The translations under genes were made by a program, and so were the position numbers. Shown here in pieces: positions 19,139 through 27,948 of a DNA stretch of 35,905 bases. Location: contig JAUQQO010000031.1 in the NCBI GenBank assembly GCA_030549795.1, forward strand, positions 1-35,905, written 5' to 3'. A model generated the notes under the pieces. That model ran no database searches. It was not told where the DNA came from and saw nothing but the letters and a program-made list of their open reading frames with translations. This stretch comes from Pseudomonadota bacterium. GTDB lineage: Bacteria; Pseudomonadota; Alphaproteobacteria; Geminicoccales; Geminicoccaceae. The first letter of the stretch is position 1. The number at the start of each line of letters is the position of its first letter.

Positions 19139-20749
19139 TCAATCCGCCCAAAACGGCGTGCGCGCGCGCAGCGACTGCCAGAGATCACCGGCCCGCGCGA
19201 GATCTTTGGAAAGTGTGCGCGCGTGCCAGCCGAGCACCGCCCCGCTTGCGAGCGCCAGCTCTATCGAGCGCTCGGCTTTTCTCGTCTGGGCGAGCAGCGC
19301 GCGCAGTTGGTGTTCGGCTACTGCGAGATCGTTGAGCCGGCCGAGCAGGTCTTGCACCTTGGCGAGGCGTCGGGCGAATTGGCGCGGCTGCTCACCCGGC
19401 CACAGCGAAGCGAAGAACTCGACGCCATAGCGCAGCTTCTTGATCGCGATGCGCAGCGCATGCCGACCGGCGGCATCGAGTTCATCGAAGTTGCGGCCTT
19501 TTTTCTTCGCTTTGCGAAAGCGGTGCCTTAAGACCTCACGGGCAAAGGGTTGGATCGGCGCTTGTAAGAGCTCCCGCTCCGGCTCGCGCGCCTTCTTCCA
19601 CAAGCGGCCGAGCTCGAAGCCCAAGAAGACATCGAGAGCGAGATCGGCACAACGAGGCTCATCAAGAGCCGCGCGCACCCGCTCAAGGAGCGCTGCGCGT
19701 TGGTCCGCGAGCGCCTGGGCGAGGGCGCGCAGCTCGCGCGGCAACACCTCCGCTTCAAGCAAGGGGGCGAGGATCTCATCGACGAGCACATCGCGGTCGC
19801 GCAACGGAGCGACCGCGCTCAACAACCACCGGAGCTCGCCGCCAAGACGGATCCCTTCGGCTTCCGGCAGCACCGCACGGAAAAGCGAGAAGGCCGAGCG
19901 CAGCCGCCGCAAGCCGACGCGCAGCTGATGCACCGCCTCGATGTCGCCGAAAGCCCGCACGAGCGCCTCGTTGGCAAGCCAGTGGACGAGGCAAGCGCGG
20001 CCGATGGAGGCGAAGGCTTGCCCGACCGTGGCCTTGGGATCGAGGACCACCGCCGGCGCCTTGAGCGCAGCAGGCCCGCCGTCGCGCGCGCCACGCTGCA
20101 GGGGAAGCGGTGCAAAGGGAAACTCGAGGCCAAAAGCTAGGCTCGAACGCAAGGCCTGGGTGAGCTCGAGAAGCGCGCGATCGGCGCCGCGTCGGGCTTG
20201 GAGTTGCAGGCGCGCGATCGGCAGCTGTGCGCCTTGGAACGCGAGCACCCCCTGCTCGAACACCACCGTGAGCAGGGCTTGCGGGTGGTTCCGCTGCGGC
20301 CAGCCAAGCGTGAGCTCGCTGCGCGCGATCTGCCCTTCGCCGATCGCCACCAAGCGCTCGCTGCCAAGGCCATCGAGAAAAGCGCGCGCTTCGCTATCGG
20401 AGAAAGCCGCAAGATCGGGCGTTGGACGGGCAATCGGGACCCGCCATTCGCTGCGATCGGCGATCAGGCCTTCGCTTGCGCGCACGCTCTCGAGGATGGC
20501 AAGGGTATCGCCACCCTCGCCGGTGATCCACAGCGCGAGCCCACGCGCCGCTAGGGCACGATCCTCGGTGTCGAAGTACACCCGCCTTGTGCTCTCTTCG
20601 CGCTGCCGCGCGAGCGCCCGCTCGCTTAAAAGAGCGGGGATGCTCGCGCGCTGATTTCCGGGAAGGAGCGGGCGCAGCACGAGCGTGCGCGCCTGTTGCC
20701 GCGGCGCTGAGCGAGGGACGGCAAGGACCTTGGGTTCACCCCGGCTCAT
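19139..20749 (-). CDS. CYTH-like/CHAD domain protein
   Basis: The 536-residue protein has two parts. Residues about 20-200 resemble a CYTH (triphosphate tunnel) domain: RRVYFDTEDRALAARGLALWI, then SEWRVPIA and later strands. Residues about 250-525 are a CHAD domain, a helical module with conserved histidines and basic residues: IEAVHQLRVGLRRLRSAFSLF, APLRDRDVLVDEIL, RHALRIAIKKLRYGVEFF and LAKVQDLLGRLNDLAVAE. CHAD domains are linked to polyphosphate binding. The CYTH N-terminal catalytic signature E-x-E-x-K is not present; the equivalent strand reads TLVLRPL, so triphosphatase activity is unlikely. No ribosome site is evident at the ATG. It is divergent from the stress protein gene across 129 bp. 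Confidence 0.85.
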   Translation of the reverse strand: MSRGEPKVLAVPRSAPRQQARTLVLRPLLPGNQRASIPALLSERALARQREESTRRVYFDTEDRALAARGLALWITGEGGDTLAILESVRASEGLIADRSEWRVPIARPTPDLAAFSDSEARAFLDGLGSERLVAIGEGQIARSELTLGWPQRNHPQALLTVVFEQGVLAFQGAQLPIARLQLQARRGADRALLELTQALRSSLAFGLEFPFAPLPLQRGARDGGPAALKAPAVVLDPKATVGQAFASIGRACLVHWLANEALVRAFGDIEAVHQLRVGLRRLRSAFSLFRAVLPEAEGIRLGGELRWLLSAVAPLRDRDVLVDEILAPLLEAEVLPRELRALAQALADQRAALLERVRAALDEPRCADLALDVFLGFELGRLWKKAREPERELLQAPIQPFAREVLRHRFRKAKKKGRNFDELDAAGRHALRIAIKKLRYGVEFFASLWPGEQPRQFARRLAKVQDLLGRLNDLAVAEHQLRALLAQTRKAERSIELALASGAVLGWHARTLSKDLARAGDLWQSLRARTPFWAD

Positions 20750-20878
20750 TCAGCGAAGCTCGGCGCACGCATTGCATCCCAGGCGGTACCGGGACGCTCG
20801 TAGCGGCCGCGTGGCGCGTGCGCAACGCGACGCAGGCGCCGTTTCGTGGTAACGGATCGGGCGCAGCCCAGCGGGAGG

Positions 20879-21727
20879 ATGGCGGTGAGCCTTAAGGATC
20901 TGCTCGTTCACCTCGACGTAAGCGAGGCTTCCCATGCGCGGTTGGAGGCGGCGCTTGCGCTCGCGCGCGCCTTTGAGGCGCATCTGTCTGCACTGTGCCT
21001 CGTCGTCGAGCCCTATGTACCGGCGGTTGTGGGGGTCAATCTGCCGGCCGAGATCCTGGCGCAACAGCGTGAGCAGGCGGAAGCGGCCGCGGCGGACGTG
21101 CTCGCGCGCGCGGCCGAGCGCGCCCGCGTCGAAGGGATAAGCTTCGAGCAACGGCGGGAGACGGTGATGATCGACCGCCTTCCCGACGCCCTCGCGCGCC
21201 ACGCGCGCCATGCTGATCTCACCATCGTCGGCCAGCCCGATCCCGAGCGCAGCGGGGTCGACGACACGCTCATGGTAGAAGCGGCGTTCATGGCCTCTGG
21301 CCGGCCGGCGCTGGTCATCCCCTATATCGGCGCCCGCACGATGCCACCTGAGCGGGCGATCTGCGCCTGGGACGGCTCGCGCGAGGCGGCGCGCGCGCTC
21401 AACGATGCCATCCCCTTGTTGCAGCGCGCGAAAGAGGTGAGCCTCGTCGTCATCGACCCCGACAAGCTCGGCGATCGCGTCGGGGCGGTTCCCGGAGCGG
21501 ACATCGGCGCCCATCTCGCGCGCCACGGCATCAAGGTGACGGTGAAGACCCTGCAGTCGGGCGGCCTCGATCCCGGCGATGTTCTCCTCTCCACCGCCGC
21601 CGATGAGGGCGCAGATCTGTTGGTGATGGGCGGCTATGGCCATTCGCGCTTGCGCGAGCTGATCTTGGGAGGAACCACCAAGAATATTCTCGAACACATG
21701 ACCATCCCCGTGCTCTTCTCGCACTGA
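20879..21727 (+). CDS. Universal stress protein with two UspA domains
   Basis: The 282-residue cytoplasmic protein has tandem Usp folds. The first (about 5-145) opens LKDLLVHLDVSEASHARLEAALALA and contains HADLTIVGQPD. The second (about 150-282) contains RAICAWDGSREAARALNDAIPLL and the glycine-rich nucleotide loop MGGYGHSRLRELILGGTTKNIL (from M250). The loop in the second domain suggests ATP binding, while the first domain lacks a full loop. This tandem form is common in Alphaproteobacteria. ATG 20879 is chosen because GGGAGG sits right before it; an upstream in-frame GTG at 20846 has no such site. The ThuA-like pseudogene begins 5 nt after the stop on the same strand. Confidence 0.92.
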   Translation: MAVSLKDLLVHLDVSEASHARLEAALALARAFEAHLSALCLVVEPYVPAVVGVNLPAEILAQQREQAEAAAADVLARAAERARVEGISFEQRRETVMIDRLPDALARHARHADLTIVGQPDPERSGVDDTLMVEAAFMASGRPALVIPYIGARTMPPERAICAWDGSREAARALNDAIPLLQRAKEVSLVVIDPDKLGDRVGAVPGADIGAHLARHGIKVTVKTLQSGGLDPGDVLLSTAADEGADLLVMGGYGHSRLRELILGGTTKNILEHMTIPVLFSH

Positions 21728-21732
21728 GCGCG

Positions 21733-22450
21733 GTGGAAAGGCGCACTGCTCTTGCGCTTGCGCTTTTGCTCCCCGCTTCTCTTCCGGCGCGCGGGGAAGA
21801 GCTGCTGCCCGTGACCGCAACCGGCGGCTATCGGCAGGCGTCGATCCCGGCGGCGGTTGCGAGCTCGCGCGCGCTCGCCGAGCCGCTCGGCAGCTCGACG
21901 GGCCGATCCCGCTCGCCGCACGCGATCTTCAGAGCGTGCGGGTGGTCGCCCTCGTCCACACACAGGAGCGTTTTTGAGCGCCGACGCGCTCGCCCGGCTC
22001 GATGCCTTCGTGCGCGCAGGGGGTGGCCTGATCGCGATCCACGCCGCTGCCGATGCGCACTATGGATCGGCGCTCTATCGCGATCGCATCGGTGAGTGGT
22101 TTCTCTCTCACCCGCCGGGGCTGCAATCGACCGTCGTGCGCTTCGCCGACGACCTGCCGGGCTTTGCAGCCCTCGGCGGTGGGCGAGGCTGGATGGTCAC
22201 CGACGAGCTCTACGATTTTGAGGACAATCCGCGGGGGCGGGTGCGGGTGATCGCGACCCTCGACGAGACGACCTATGGGAGCGGTCGTATGGGGGACGAC
22301 CATCCGACCGCCTGGTGTCGCGAGCTCGGCCTGGGGCGCAGCTGGTACAGGGGGCTCGGCCACCGCCCCGAGCTCTTTGAGGATCCCGTGTTCCGCGAAC
22401 ATCTCGCGCGCGGCCTCGCCTGGGTCGCCGGGCGCGGCACCAGCTGTTGA
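21733..22450 (+). pseudogene. ThuA-like gene with two frameshifts
   Basis: The parts of a ThuA-like protein (class-I glutamine amidotransferase-like fold) lie in three frames in the correct order. Frame one from the GTG at 21733 has a signal-like start and LLPVTATGGYRQASIPAAV. The middle, LAARDLQSVRVVALVHTQERF, lies in another frame and ends in TGA at 21975. The third frame gives FLSADALARLDAFVRAGGG, IAIHAAADAHYGS, GRMGDDHPTAWC and SWYRGLGH. Each shift equals loss of one base. The second lies in the T-run 21971-21975, where a sixth T would restore the frame. The span is 718 nt, and two more bases would give 239 codons plus stop. It is either a real pseudogene or a pair of assembly errors. Confidence 0.8.
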
Positions 22451-22462
22451 GGGCAAAGTGAG

Positions 22463-22489
22463 GCCGCCCGAGCCGGTGGCTCGGGCGGC
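22463..22489. terminator. Strong bidirectional hairpin between ftsZ and the ThuA-like gene
   Basis: The 12-bp stem GCCGCCCGAGCC/GGCTCGGGCGGC is perfect, around the loop GGT. It lies between two convergent genes, 44 nt past the ftsZ stop. There is no clear U-run on either side (ACTTTG on the minus strand), so termination is probable but not textbook. Confidence 0.6.
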
Positions 22490-22533
22490 GGCTGCGGCTC
22501 TAGTTCGCGTTAAGGCAAAGCGCCGAGGGCTCT

Positions 22534-23913
22534 TCACTCGTCGCGGCGCTCGCGGCGCAGGAAGGCCGGGATGTCGCTCGCATCGACGAGTTCCGGGCGC
22601 TCCACCTTGGTCTCCGGCTCTCTCGGTTCGGGGGCCGGCTTGGTTGTGCTCGTGCGCTGGAAGGTGAAGTTGCGCATGCGCTCGATGAAGGAGGGCGCCC
22701 GGTTCTCGCCGCTGCTCGGGCGCGCCCCCGGGCGTACCGCGCGCAGCTCGCTCGTAAAGCTCCCACTCAAGCCGGAAGCCGCGGCTGCTTCGCCGCTGCT
22801 TTGCACTTTAAGTTGGGCTGCCGGGCTCGGCGGAGCCGACTTAGCGGAGCTGCGCGCCGGGAAGGGGGCGGGTTGCGGCCGATGCAACTGGGTGGGAAAG
22901 ACAAAAGCGCGGCTCGTGCTCTCGCTCTCCCGCGCCGGCCGTTCCTCGGGGCTCGCGATGCCGGTTGCGACCACCGAGATGCGCATCCGGCCTTCCATGG
23001 TGGGATCGAAGGTCGAGCCGAAGATGATGTTGGCATCGGGATCCACTTCCTCGCGGATCCGATTGGCGGCGGCATCCACTTCATAGAGCGTCATATCGTA
23101 GCCGCCGGTGATGTTGATGAGCACGGCGCGCGCACCGCGCATCGAGACATCGTCCAAAAGCGGATTGTTGATAGCCGCTTCGGCGGCTTCGATCGCGCGT
23201 CGTTCACCCGAAGCTTCACCCGTGCCCATCATCGCCTTGCCCATCTCGCTCATCACCGTGCGGATGTCGGCGAAATCGAGGTTGATGAGTCCGGGCATGA
23301 CCATGAGGTCGGTGACCCCGCGCACCCCCATGTGCAGCACCTGATCGGCCATGCGGAAGGCATCGGCGAAGGTGGTCTTCTCGTTGGCGAGGCGGAACAA
23401 GTTCTGGTTGGGGATGACGATCAAGGTGTCGACATATTGCTGCAGCTCGGCGAGGCCCTGCTCGGCGATGCGCATGCGGTGGGCACCCTCGAAATGGAAG
23501 GGTTTGGTCACCACCGCCACGGTCAAAATGCCCTGTTCGCGCACCGCGCGCGCGATCACGGGTGCCGCCCCGGTGCCGGTTCCACCACCCATGCCGGCGG
23601 TGATGAAGACCATGTGGCTGCCCTGGAGCTGATCGAGGATCTCATCGAGCGCCTCTTCCGCGGCGGCGCGCCCCACTTCCGGCCGTGCGCCGGCGCCGAG
23701 GCCGTGGGTGATCGAGACCCCAAGCTGGATCTTGCGATCCGTCAAGCAGTTGGCGAGCGCCTGGGCGTCTGTGTTGCAGACGACGAACTCCACCCCTTCG
23801 AGGTGGGAGGTGATCATATTGTTGACGGCGTTACCGCCGGCGCCACCTACGCCCACGACCGTGATCTTGGGCTTGAGCTCTTGGTGCAGCGGTATCGAGA
23901 GATTGATCGTCAT
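22534..23913 (-). CDS. ftsZ: Cell division GTPase FtsZ
   Basis: Tubulin-like GTPase that forms the division ring. The 459-residue protein has the GTP-binding core: [17 protein letters not shown] (17-33), the tubulin signature GGGTGTG (109-115), and the synergy loop with [16 protein letters not shown] long disordered linker rich in Ser, Pro, Arg and Ala (about 320-440) leads to the C-terminal peptide DIPAFLRRE that binds FtsA. The longer-than-E. coli linker is usual in Alphaproteobacteria. The ATG follows AGGAGGAG. It is the last gene of the dcw cluster, 90 nt after ftsA. The usual follower lpxC is not present. Confidence 0.98.
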   Translation of the reverse strand: MTINLSIPLHQELKPKITVVGVGGAGGNAVNNMITSHLEGVEFVVCNTDAQALANCLTDRKIQLGVSITHGLGAGARPEVGRAAAEEALDEILDQLQGSHMVFITAGMGGGTGTGAAPVIARAVREQGILTVAVVTKPFHFEGAHRMRIAEQGLAELQQYVDTLIVIPNQNLFRLANEKTTFADAFRMADQVLHMGVRGVTDLMVMPGLINLDFADIRTVMSEMGKAMMGTGEASGERRAIEAAEAAINNPLLDDVSMRGARAVLINITGGYDMTLYEVDAAANRIREEVDPDANIIFGSTFDPTMEGRMRISVVATGIASPEERPARESESTSRAFVFPTQLHRPQPAPFPARSSAKSAPPSPAAQLKVQSSGEAAAASGLSGSFTSELRAVRPGARPSSGENRAPSFIERMRNFTFQRTSTTKPAPEPREPETKVERPELVDASDIPAFLRRERRDE

Positions 23914-24003
23914 CCTCGCTCTCCTCCTCGCTCGTTGCCGCCCCTTTGGGGGCGCCTTTGCGACCGCGGGGCAAACGCGGCCGCGTGGGGCTCGCGCCCC
24001 GGT

Positions 24004-25278
24004 TCAGAAGTTGCTTTTAAGCCAGGCACGCAACCGCCCGAGTCGTTCGCCCACGCCGCGCCGACCCTCGAGCGCAAGGGGGCTCTTGTCGCCTTCTCGG
24101 GTCTGCACCACAAGCGCACCCAAAGCCGAAGCCAAGGACGGATCGACATCACCGCGCGCGCTAAGCCGCGGCACGAGCGGCCGGCCGATGCGCGCCGGCA
24201 AGCCGAAGATCTCGCGGGCGAGCTCGTCCATCCCCTCGAGCTGAGCGCTTCCCCCGGTGAGCACGATCGAGCGCGGCGGCCGCGCGCGCAGGATCGCCCC
24301 GCGCTCGCGCAGCCGGCTCGCCACGGCTTCGAGGATCTCTTCCGCCCGCGCGCGCACGATCGTGGTCAAGCGGGTGCGCGGCACTTCGCCCACCGGCGGA
24401 TCGAAGCCGTCGCGCGGCTCGAGGCGGATGGGCACATGATCGTCGCAGGCGCGGAAGACCACGGCACCATAGAGGCTCTTGAGCCGTTCGGCGAGCTTGC
24501 GGTCGATCTCGAGGCCCCAGGCGATGTCGTGGGTGATGCGCTCGCCGCCGAGCGCGACACGGTCCGTCCAGGCGAGCTTGCCGCCGGTGAAATGCGCCAC
24601 ATGCGTCGCATCCGCCCCCATGTCGATGAGCAGACAGCCGCGCTCGCGCTCGTCCGGCAACAGACAACCGAGGCCGGCGGCGTATGGGGCGGCAATGAGC
24701 GCGCGCGCTTCCACATGGCAGCTCTCGAGCACCTTGAGCACGCGCTGCAGGGATTCGCTGCGGGCGACGACGAGATGGACGAGCACGCGCAACCGCTCGC
24801 CCACGAGCCCGCGCGGATCTTCGACCGGCGCACCATCGTCGAGGCGGGCTTCGAGAATCACCGAATGGAGTACGACCCGGCCCGCTTGCCGCACCTCCTG
24901 CCGGGCACGCTCGAGCACCGAGACCAGATCTTCGCTGTCCACCGGGCGTCCACCCAGCGGCCGATCGACCTCGAGGAGAACGGAGTGGGGACGGCCGGCA
25001 CTGACGCTCGCGCTCACCGTTTCCACCGTCGTTCCGGCCTCGTCTTCGGCTTCCTGGAGAACGGCGCGGATCGCCGCTTCCGCCGCCTCGAGATCGACGA
25101 TCTCGCCGCCTTCGATGCCATCCGCGGCTTGCAGGCCGCGACCGACGATCTCGAGCCCGCCGTCCGGGCGATAGGCGGCAATCAGACAGGCGATCTTGCT
25201 CGTGCCGATGTCGAGTGCCGCGATCAGGGCACGCGGCAGGTCCATAATCGGGCGCCGGACGGAGAGAGCGAGGCTCAT
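24004..25278 (-). CDS. ftsA: Cell division protein FtsA
   Basis: Actin-like ATPase that tethers FtsZ to the inner membrane. The 424-residue protein has the phosphate motif ALDIGTSKIACLIA (DIGTSK at 23-28), a 1C subdomain in the first half (about 95-175), CLLIDMGADATHVAHFTGGKL, and SIVLTGGSAQLEGM. The last helix (LGRLRAWLKSNF) is the amphipathic membrane anchor. The ATG at 25278 overlaps the ftsQ stop (ATGA); longer in-frame sequence upstream reads through ftsQ. It is co-transcribed with ftsQ and ftsZ. Confidence 0.97.
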   Translation of the reverse strand: MSLALSVRRPIMDLPRALIAALDIGTSKIACLIAAYRPDGGLEIVGRGLQAADGIEGGEIVDLEAAEAAIRAVLQEAEDEAGTTVETVSASVSAGRPHSVLLEVDRPLGGRPVDSEDLVSVLERARQEVRQAGRVVLHSVILEARLDDGAPVEDPRGLVGERLRVLVHLVVARSESLQRVLKVLESCHVEARALIAAPYAAGLGCLLPDERERGCLLIDMGADATHVAHFTGGKLAWTDRVALGGERITHDIAWGLEIDRKLAERLKSLYGAVVFRACDDHVPIRLEPRDGFDPPVGEVPRTRLTTIVRARAEEILEAVASRLRERGAILRARPPRSIVLTGGSAQLEGMDELAREIFGLPARIGRPLVPRLSARGDVDPSLASALGALVVQTREGDKSPLALEGRRGVGERLGRLRAWLKSNF

Positions 25279-26135
25279 GCGCCGCGCCCTCCTTGAGAGG
25301 AGGGCGCGCGCAGCGCGGCGGGATCCACGGTCCGCACCACGATCCACTGCGGGGTGCGCAGATCGATCGCCTCGACGGCGCGCGCGAGCAGGCCGTGGGC
25401 GCGCTCTTCGGCGGCGAGACGGGCGAGCGCGGCACCAGCGTCGGTCTCGGGCAAGCGAACCTCGATGCGCCCGTCGAGGTAGAGGTTCCACCGTCGCTCG
25501 CCCACGAAACTGGCGGCGGTGACGCGACGCGCGATCTCGGGCGTGCGGGAGAGCAGCGCGAAGAGCTCCTTGGCGGCCTTGGGCGCACCCTTTCCGGTAA
25601 GCAGCGGGAGCCCGGCGAACGCGCGCAAATCCTTCACCGGGATGATCTCGCCTTCTTCGTCGACGAGCTGCACGCGCGCGCCGTTGCGCTCGCGCCAGAG
25701 GGCGAGCGGGCGATGCTCCTCGAGGATGGCGTGGAGCGTGTCGGGAAGTTGGCGGCGGACGGCGGCCGTCCGGACCCACGGTAGGCCCTCGAGTTGTTTT
25801 CTGAGCTCATCGAGCTCAACCGAAAGTATAGGTGACCCCACGCGGCTTTCAAGCAACTTGATAAGCGCTTCCGGCTCGGTGCGGATCCGGCCTTCGGCGG
25901 TGACCTCGCGCACGACCAGACCGAGGGCGCGGCTGGAGCGCGCGAGCAGCTCTTGGGCGTGGGCTTTGAGGCTGTGCGGGAGGCCGGCTGCGCGCGCTGC
26001 GAGCCCGCCAATCAGCAAAGCGAGGAGGAGTACCGCGAGCGGAGCGAAGCGGGTGAGGCGTCTGCGCCAAGGGCGCTCGCGTTCGAGACGGGCGGCGGCG
26101 CGCAGACGCCGCGACAAGCGGCTTACGGGTCGCAT
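25275..26135 (-). CDS. ftsQ: Cell division protein FtsQ
   Basis: Bitopic inner-membrane divisome protein. The 286-residue protein has a strongly basic cytoplasmic tail (about 1-30), one membrane helix (31-50, APLAVLLLALLIGGLAARAA), a POTRA domain (about 72-143, including LGLVVREVTAEGRIRTEPEALIKLL) and the periplasmic beta domain with PLALWRERNGARVQLVDEEGEIIPV. The ATG at 26135 follows GAGGAGG and lies 13 nt inside the ddl gene. Its end overlaps ftsA by 4 nt. Confidence 0.95.
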   Translation of the reverse strand: MRPVSRLSRRLRAAARLERERPWRRRLTRFAPLAVLLLALLIGGLAARAAGLPHSLKAHAQELLARSSRALGLVVREVTAEGRIRTEPEALIKLLESRVGSPILSVELDELRKQLEGLPWVRTAAVRRQLPDTLHAILEEHRPLALWRERNGARVQLVDEEGEIIPVKDLRAFAGLPLLTGKGAPKAAKELFALLSRTPEIARRVTAASFVGERRWNLYLDGRIEVRLPETDAGAALARLAAEERAHGLLARAVEAIDLRTPQWIVVRTVDPAALRAPSSQGGRGA

Positions 26136-27037
26136 GTAGCCTCCTCGACCAAGCGCACGACGAGATCGGCAAAGGAGATCCCGCAGAAGATCGCCTGCTC
26201 GGGAACGAGCGAGAGGGGGGTCATCCCGGGCTGCGTGTTGACCTCGAGGATGAACAGGCCATCTTCGCCGAGACTCGGATCGAAGCGGAAATCGGATCGG
26301 CTGACCCCGCGACAACCCAAAAGCCGATGCGCGGTGAGCGCCCAATCCATGACCTTATCGTAGATGTTCTTGGGCAGCGGTGCTGGTAAAATATGTTGGG
26401 CTAGACCTTCAGTATATTTCGCACGATAGTCGTAAAAGCCGCCTTTCGGCACGATCTCCGTGACCGCGAGCGGACGATCGCCGAGCACCGCGCAGGTGAG
26501 TTCGCGCCCCGGCACGTAGCGCTCGATAAGAAGACGCGCATCGGGAGCGAGATCGTTGCGCGCGAGGACGGCCCCAAGATCACCGTCGAACGAGATGACC
26601 ACGCCGACGCTCGAGCCCTCAGCTGCCGGCTTGACCACAAACGGCGGCGGAATGGGGGCGCCCTCGCGGGCAAGGCGCGCCGGAGTCGTCTCCACTCCTT
26701 GCGGACAGCGCAAGCCGGCGCTCGAAAACAGCCGCTTGGCCATCGGCTTGTCCATGGCGAGCGCGGAAGCGAGCACCCCCGAATGGGTGTAGGGGATGCC
26801 CAAGAGATCCAACAGCCCCTGCACCCGCCCGTCCTCGCCCATGCGGCCGTGGAGGGCGTTGAAGCAGCAGTCCGGTTTGAGCTCCAACAGCCGCTGCGGC
26901 AGATCGCGGCCGACGTCGATCCGGCTCACCCGATATCCGCGCTCCTCGAGCGCACGCGCGCAGGCTTCACCGGACACGAGGCTCACCTCGCGCTCGGCCG
27001 AGAAGCCGCCCATGAGCACCGCAACATGACGGCTCAT
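26123..27037 (-). CDS. ddl: D-alanine--D-alanine ligase
   Basis: Makes the D-Ala-D-Ala dipeptide used by MurF. The 304-residue ATP-grasp enzyme opens HVAVLMGGFSAEREVSLVSG and has LHGRMGEDGRVQGLLDLLGIPYTHS, AEGSSVGVV, KGGFYDYRAKY and LEVNTQPGMTPLSLVPEQA. The tyrosine in FYDYRAKY marks true D-Ala specificity rather than D-lactate. The ATG at 27037 overlaps the murB stop (ATGA). A T/A-richer stretch around 26390-26420 lies within the gene and codes normally. Confidence 0.96.
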   Translation of the reverse strand: MSRHVAVLMGGFSAEREVSLVSGEACARALEERGYRVSRIDVGRDLPQRLLELKPDCCFNALHGRMGEDGRVQGLLDLLGIPYTHSGVLASALAMDKPMAKRLFSSAGLRCPQGVETTPARLAREGAPIPPPFVVKPAAEGSSVGVVISFDGDLGAVLARNDLAPDARLLIERYVPGRELTCAVLGDRPLAVTEIVPKGGFYDYRAKYTEGLAQHILPAPLPKNIYDKVMDWALTAHRLLGCRGVSRSDFRFDPSLGEDGLFILEVNTQPGMTPLSLVPEQAIFCGISFADLVVRLVEEATCDP

Positions 27038-27948
27038 GGCACCACCTCGGCGCACACGGCCGTGCCGGCGCGCACGATCTCCCACTCGAGTTCGATGCCG
27101 AAGCGGGCGCGCACCCGCGCGCGCACGAGTTCGCCCAAGCCCTCGAGTTCGGCCGCCGTAGCGCCGCCCGTGTTGATGAGAAAGTTGCAGTGCTTCTCGG
27201 AGACCATGGCGCCACCCAGCCGCAGCCCCCGGCATCCCGCCGCCTCGATGAGCCGCCACGCCTTTTGCCCCGGAGGGTTCTTGAAGGTCGAGCCGCCGGT
27301 TGCCACGCCGATCGGCTGGCTCGCCTCGCGCGCGCTTTGGATCGCCGCCATCTTCCGGCGGATCGCCTCGGGATCGCCGGGGACAAGCGCGAAGGCGGCC
27401 CGCACCACGATCGCATCCGCAGGCAACCGGCTCGAGCGGTAGCCGAAGCCGAGCTCGTCGCGGCTTAGGCGCAGGAGCTGCCCTTTGGAGTCGACCACCT
27501 CCGCCCACACAAGGCGATCGGCCGTCTCGCCGCCGAAGGCGCCGGCGTTCATCCGCACCGCGCCACCCACCGTGCCGGGGATGCCGATGAAGAACTCGAG
27601 CCCAGAAAGCCCCGCACGGCAGGCCTCGCGTGCCACGCGCACATCGCGCGCGCCGGCCCCGGCGACGAGTGTCGAGCCCTCAACCGCGATGTCGCGAAAC
27701 GGACCATGAAGGCGCACCACCACCGCATCGATCCCGCCGTCGCGCACGAGCAGATTGGACGCCGCGCCGATCGCAAAAAGCGGGACGGCACCGTCGAGCG
27801 CGCGGCGGAAGGCGCACAGATCCTCGAGATCAGCGGGCTCGAAGAGATAGCGCGCATCCCCGCCGACGCGCAGCCAGGTAATTGGTGCCAGGGGAACCCC
27901 AGCGCGCAACGACCCGCGCACGCGCGGCAGATGGCGATCGGCGCTCAT
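27034..27948 (-). CDS. murB: UDP-N-acetylenolpyruvoylglucosamine reductase MurB
   Basis: FAD-dependent enzyme that reduces UDP-GlcNAc-enolpyruvate to UDP-MurNAc. The 304-residue protein has the FAD-binding blocks [30 protein letters not shown] and [23 protein letters not shown], then the catalytic serine in [10 protein letters not shown] and the glutamate region [12 protein letters not shown]. The short FGYRSSRLP segment and the length fit the type II form. The ATG at 27948 overlaps the murC stop (ATGA). Longer in-frame sequence upstream is murC in another frame. Confidence 0.97.
   Translation of the reverse strand: MSADRHLPRVRGSLRAGVPLAPITWLRVGGDARYLFEPADLEDLCAFRRALDGAVPLFAIGAASNLLVRDGGIDAVVVRLHGPFRDIAVEGSTLVAGAGARDVRVAREACRAGLSGLEFFIGIPGTVGGAVRMNAGAFGGETADRLVWAEVVDSKGQLLRLSRDELGFGYRSSRLPADAIVVRAAFALVPGDPEAIRRKMAAIQSAREASQPIGVATGGSTFKNPPGQKAWRLIEAAGCRGLRLGGAMVSEKHCNFLINTGGATAAELEGLGELVRARVRARFGIELEWEIVRAGTAVCAEVVP

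Noticed and set aside
22801-25296. An 831-codon open frame on the plus strand
   Set aside because: It lies antisense across ftsZ and ftsA, which are certain, and its product is His/Arg/Asp-rich with no domain. It is a chance frame caused by high GC content.
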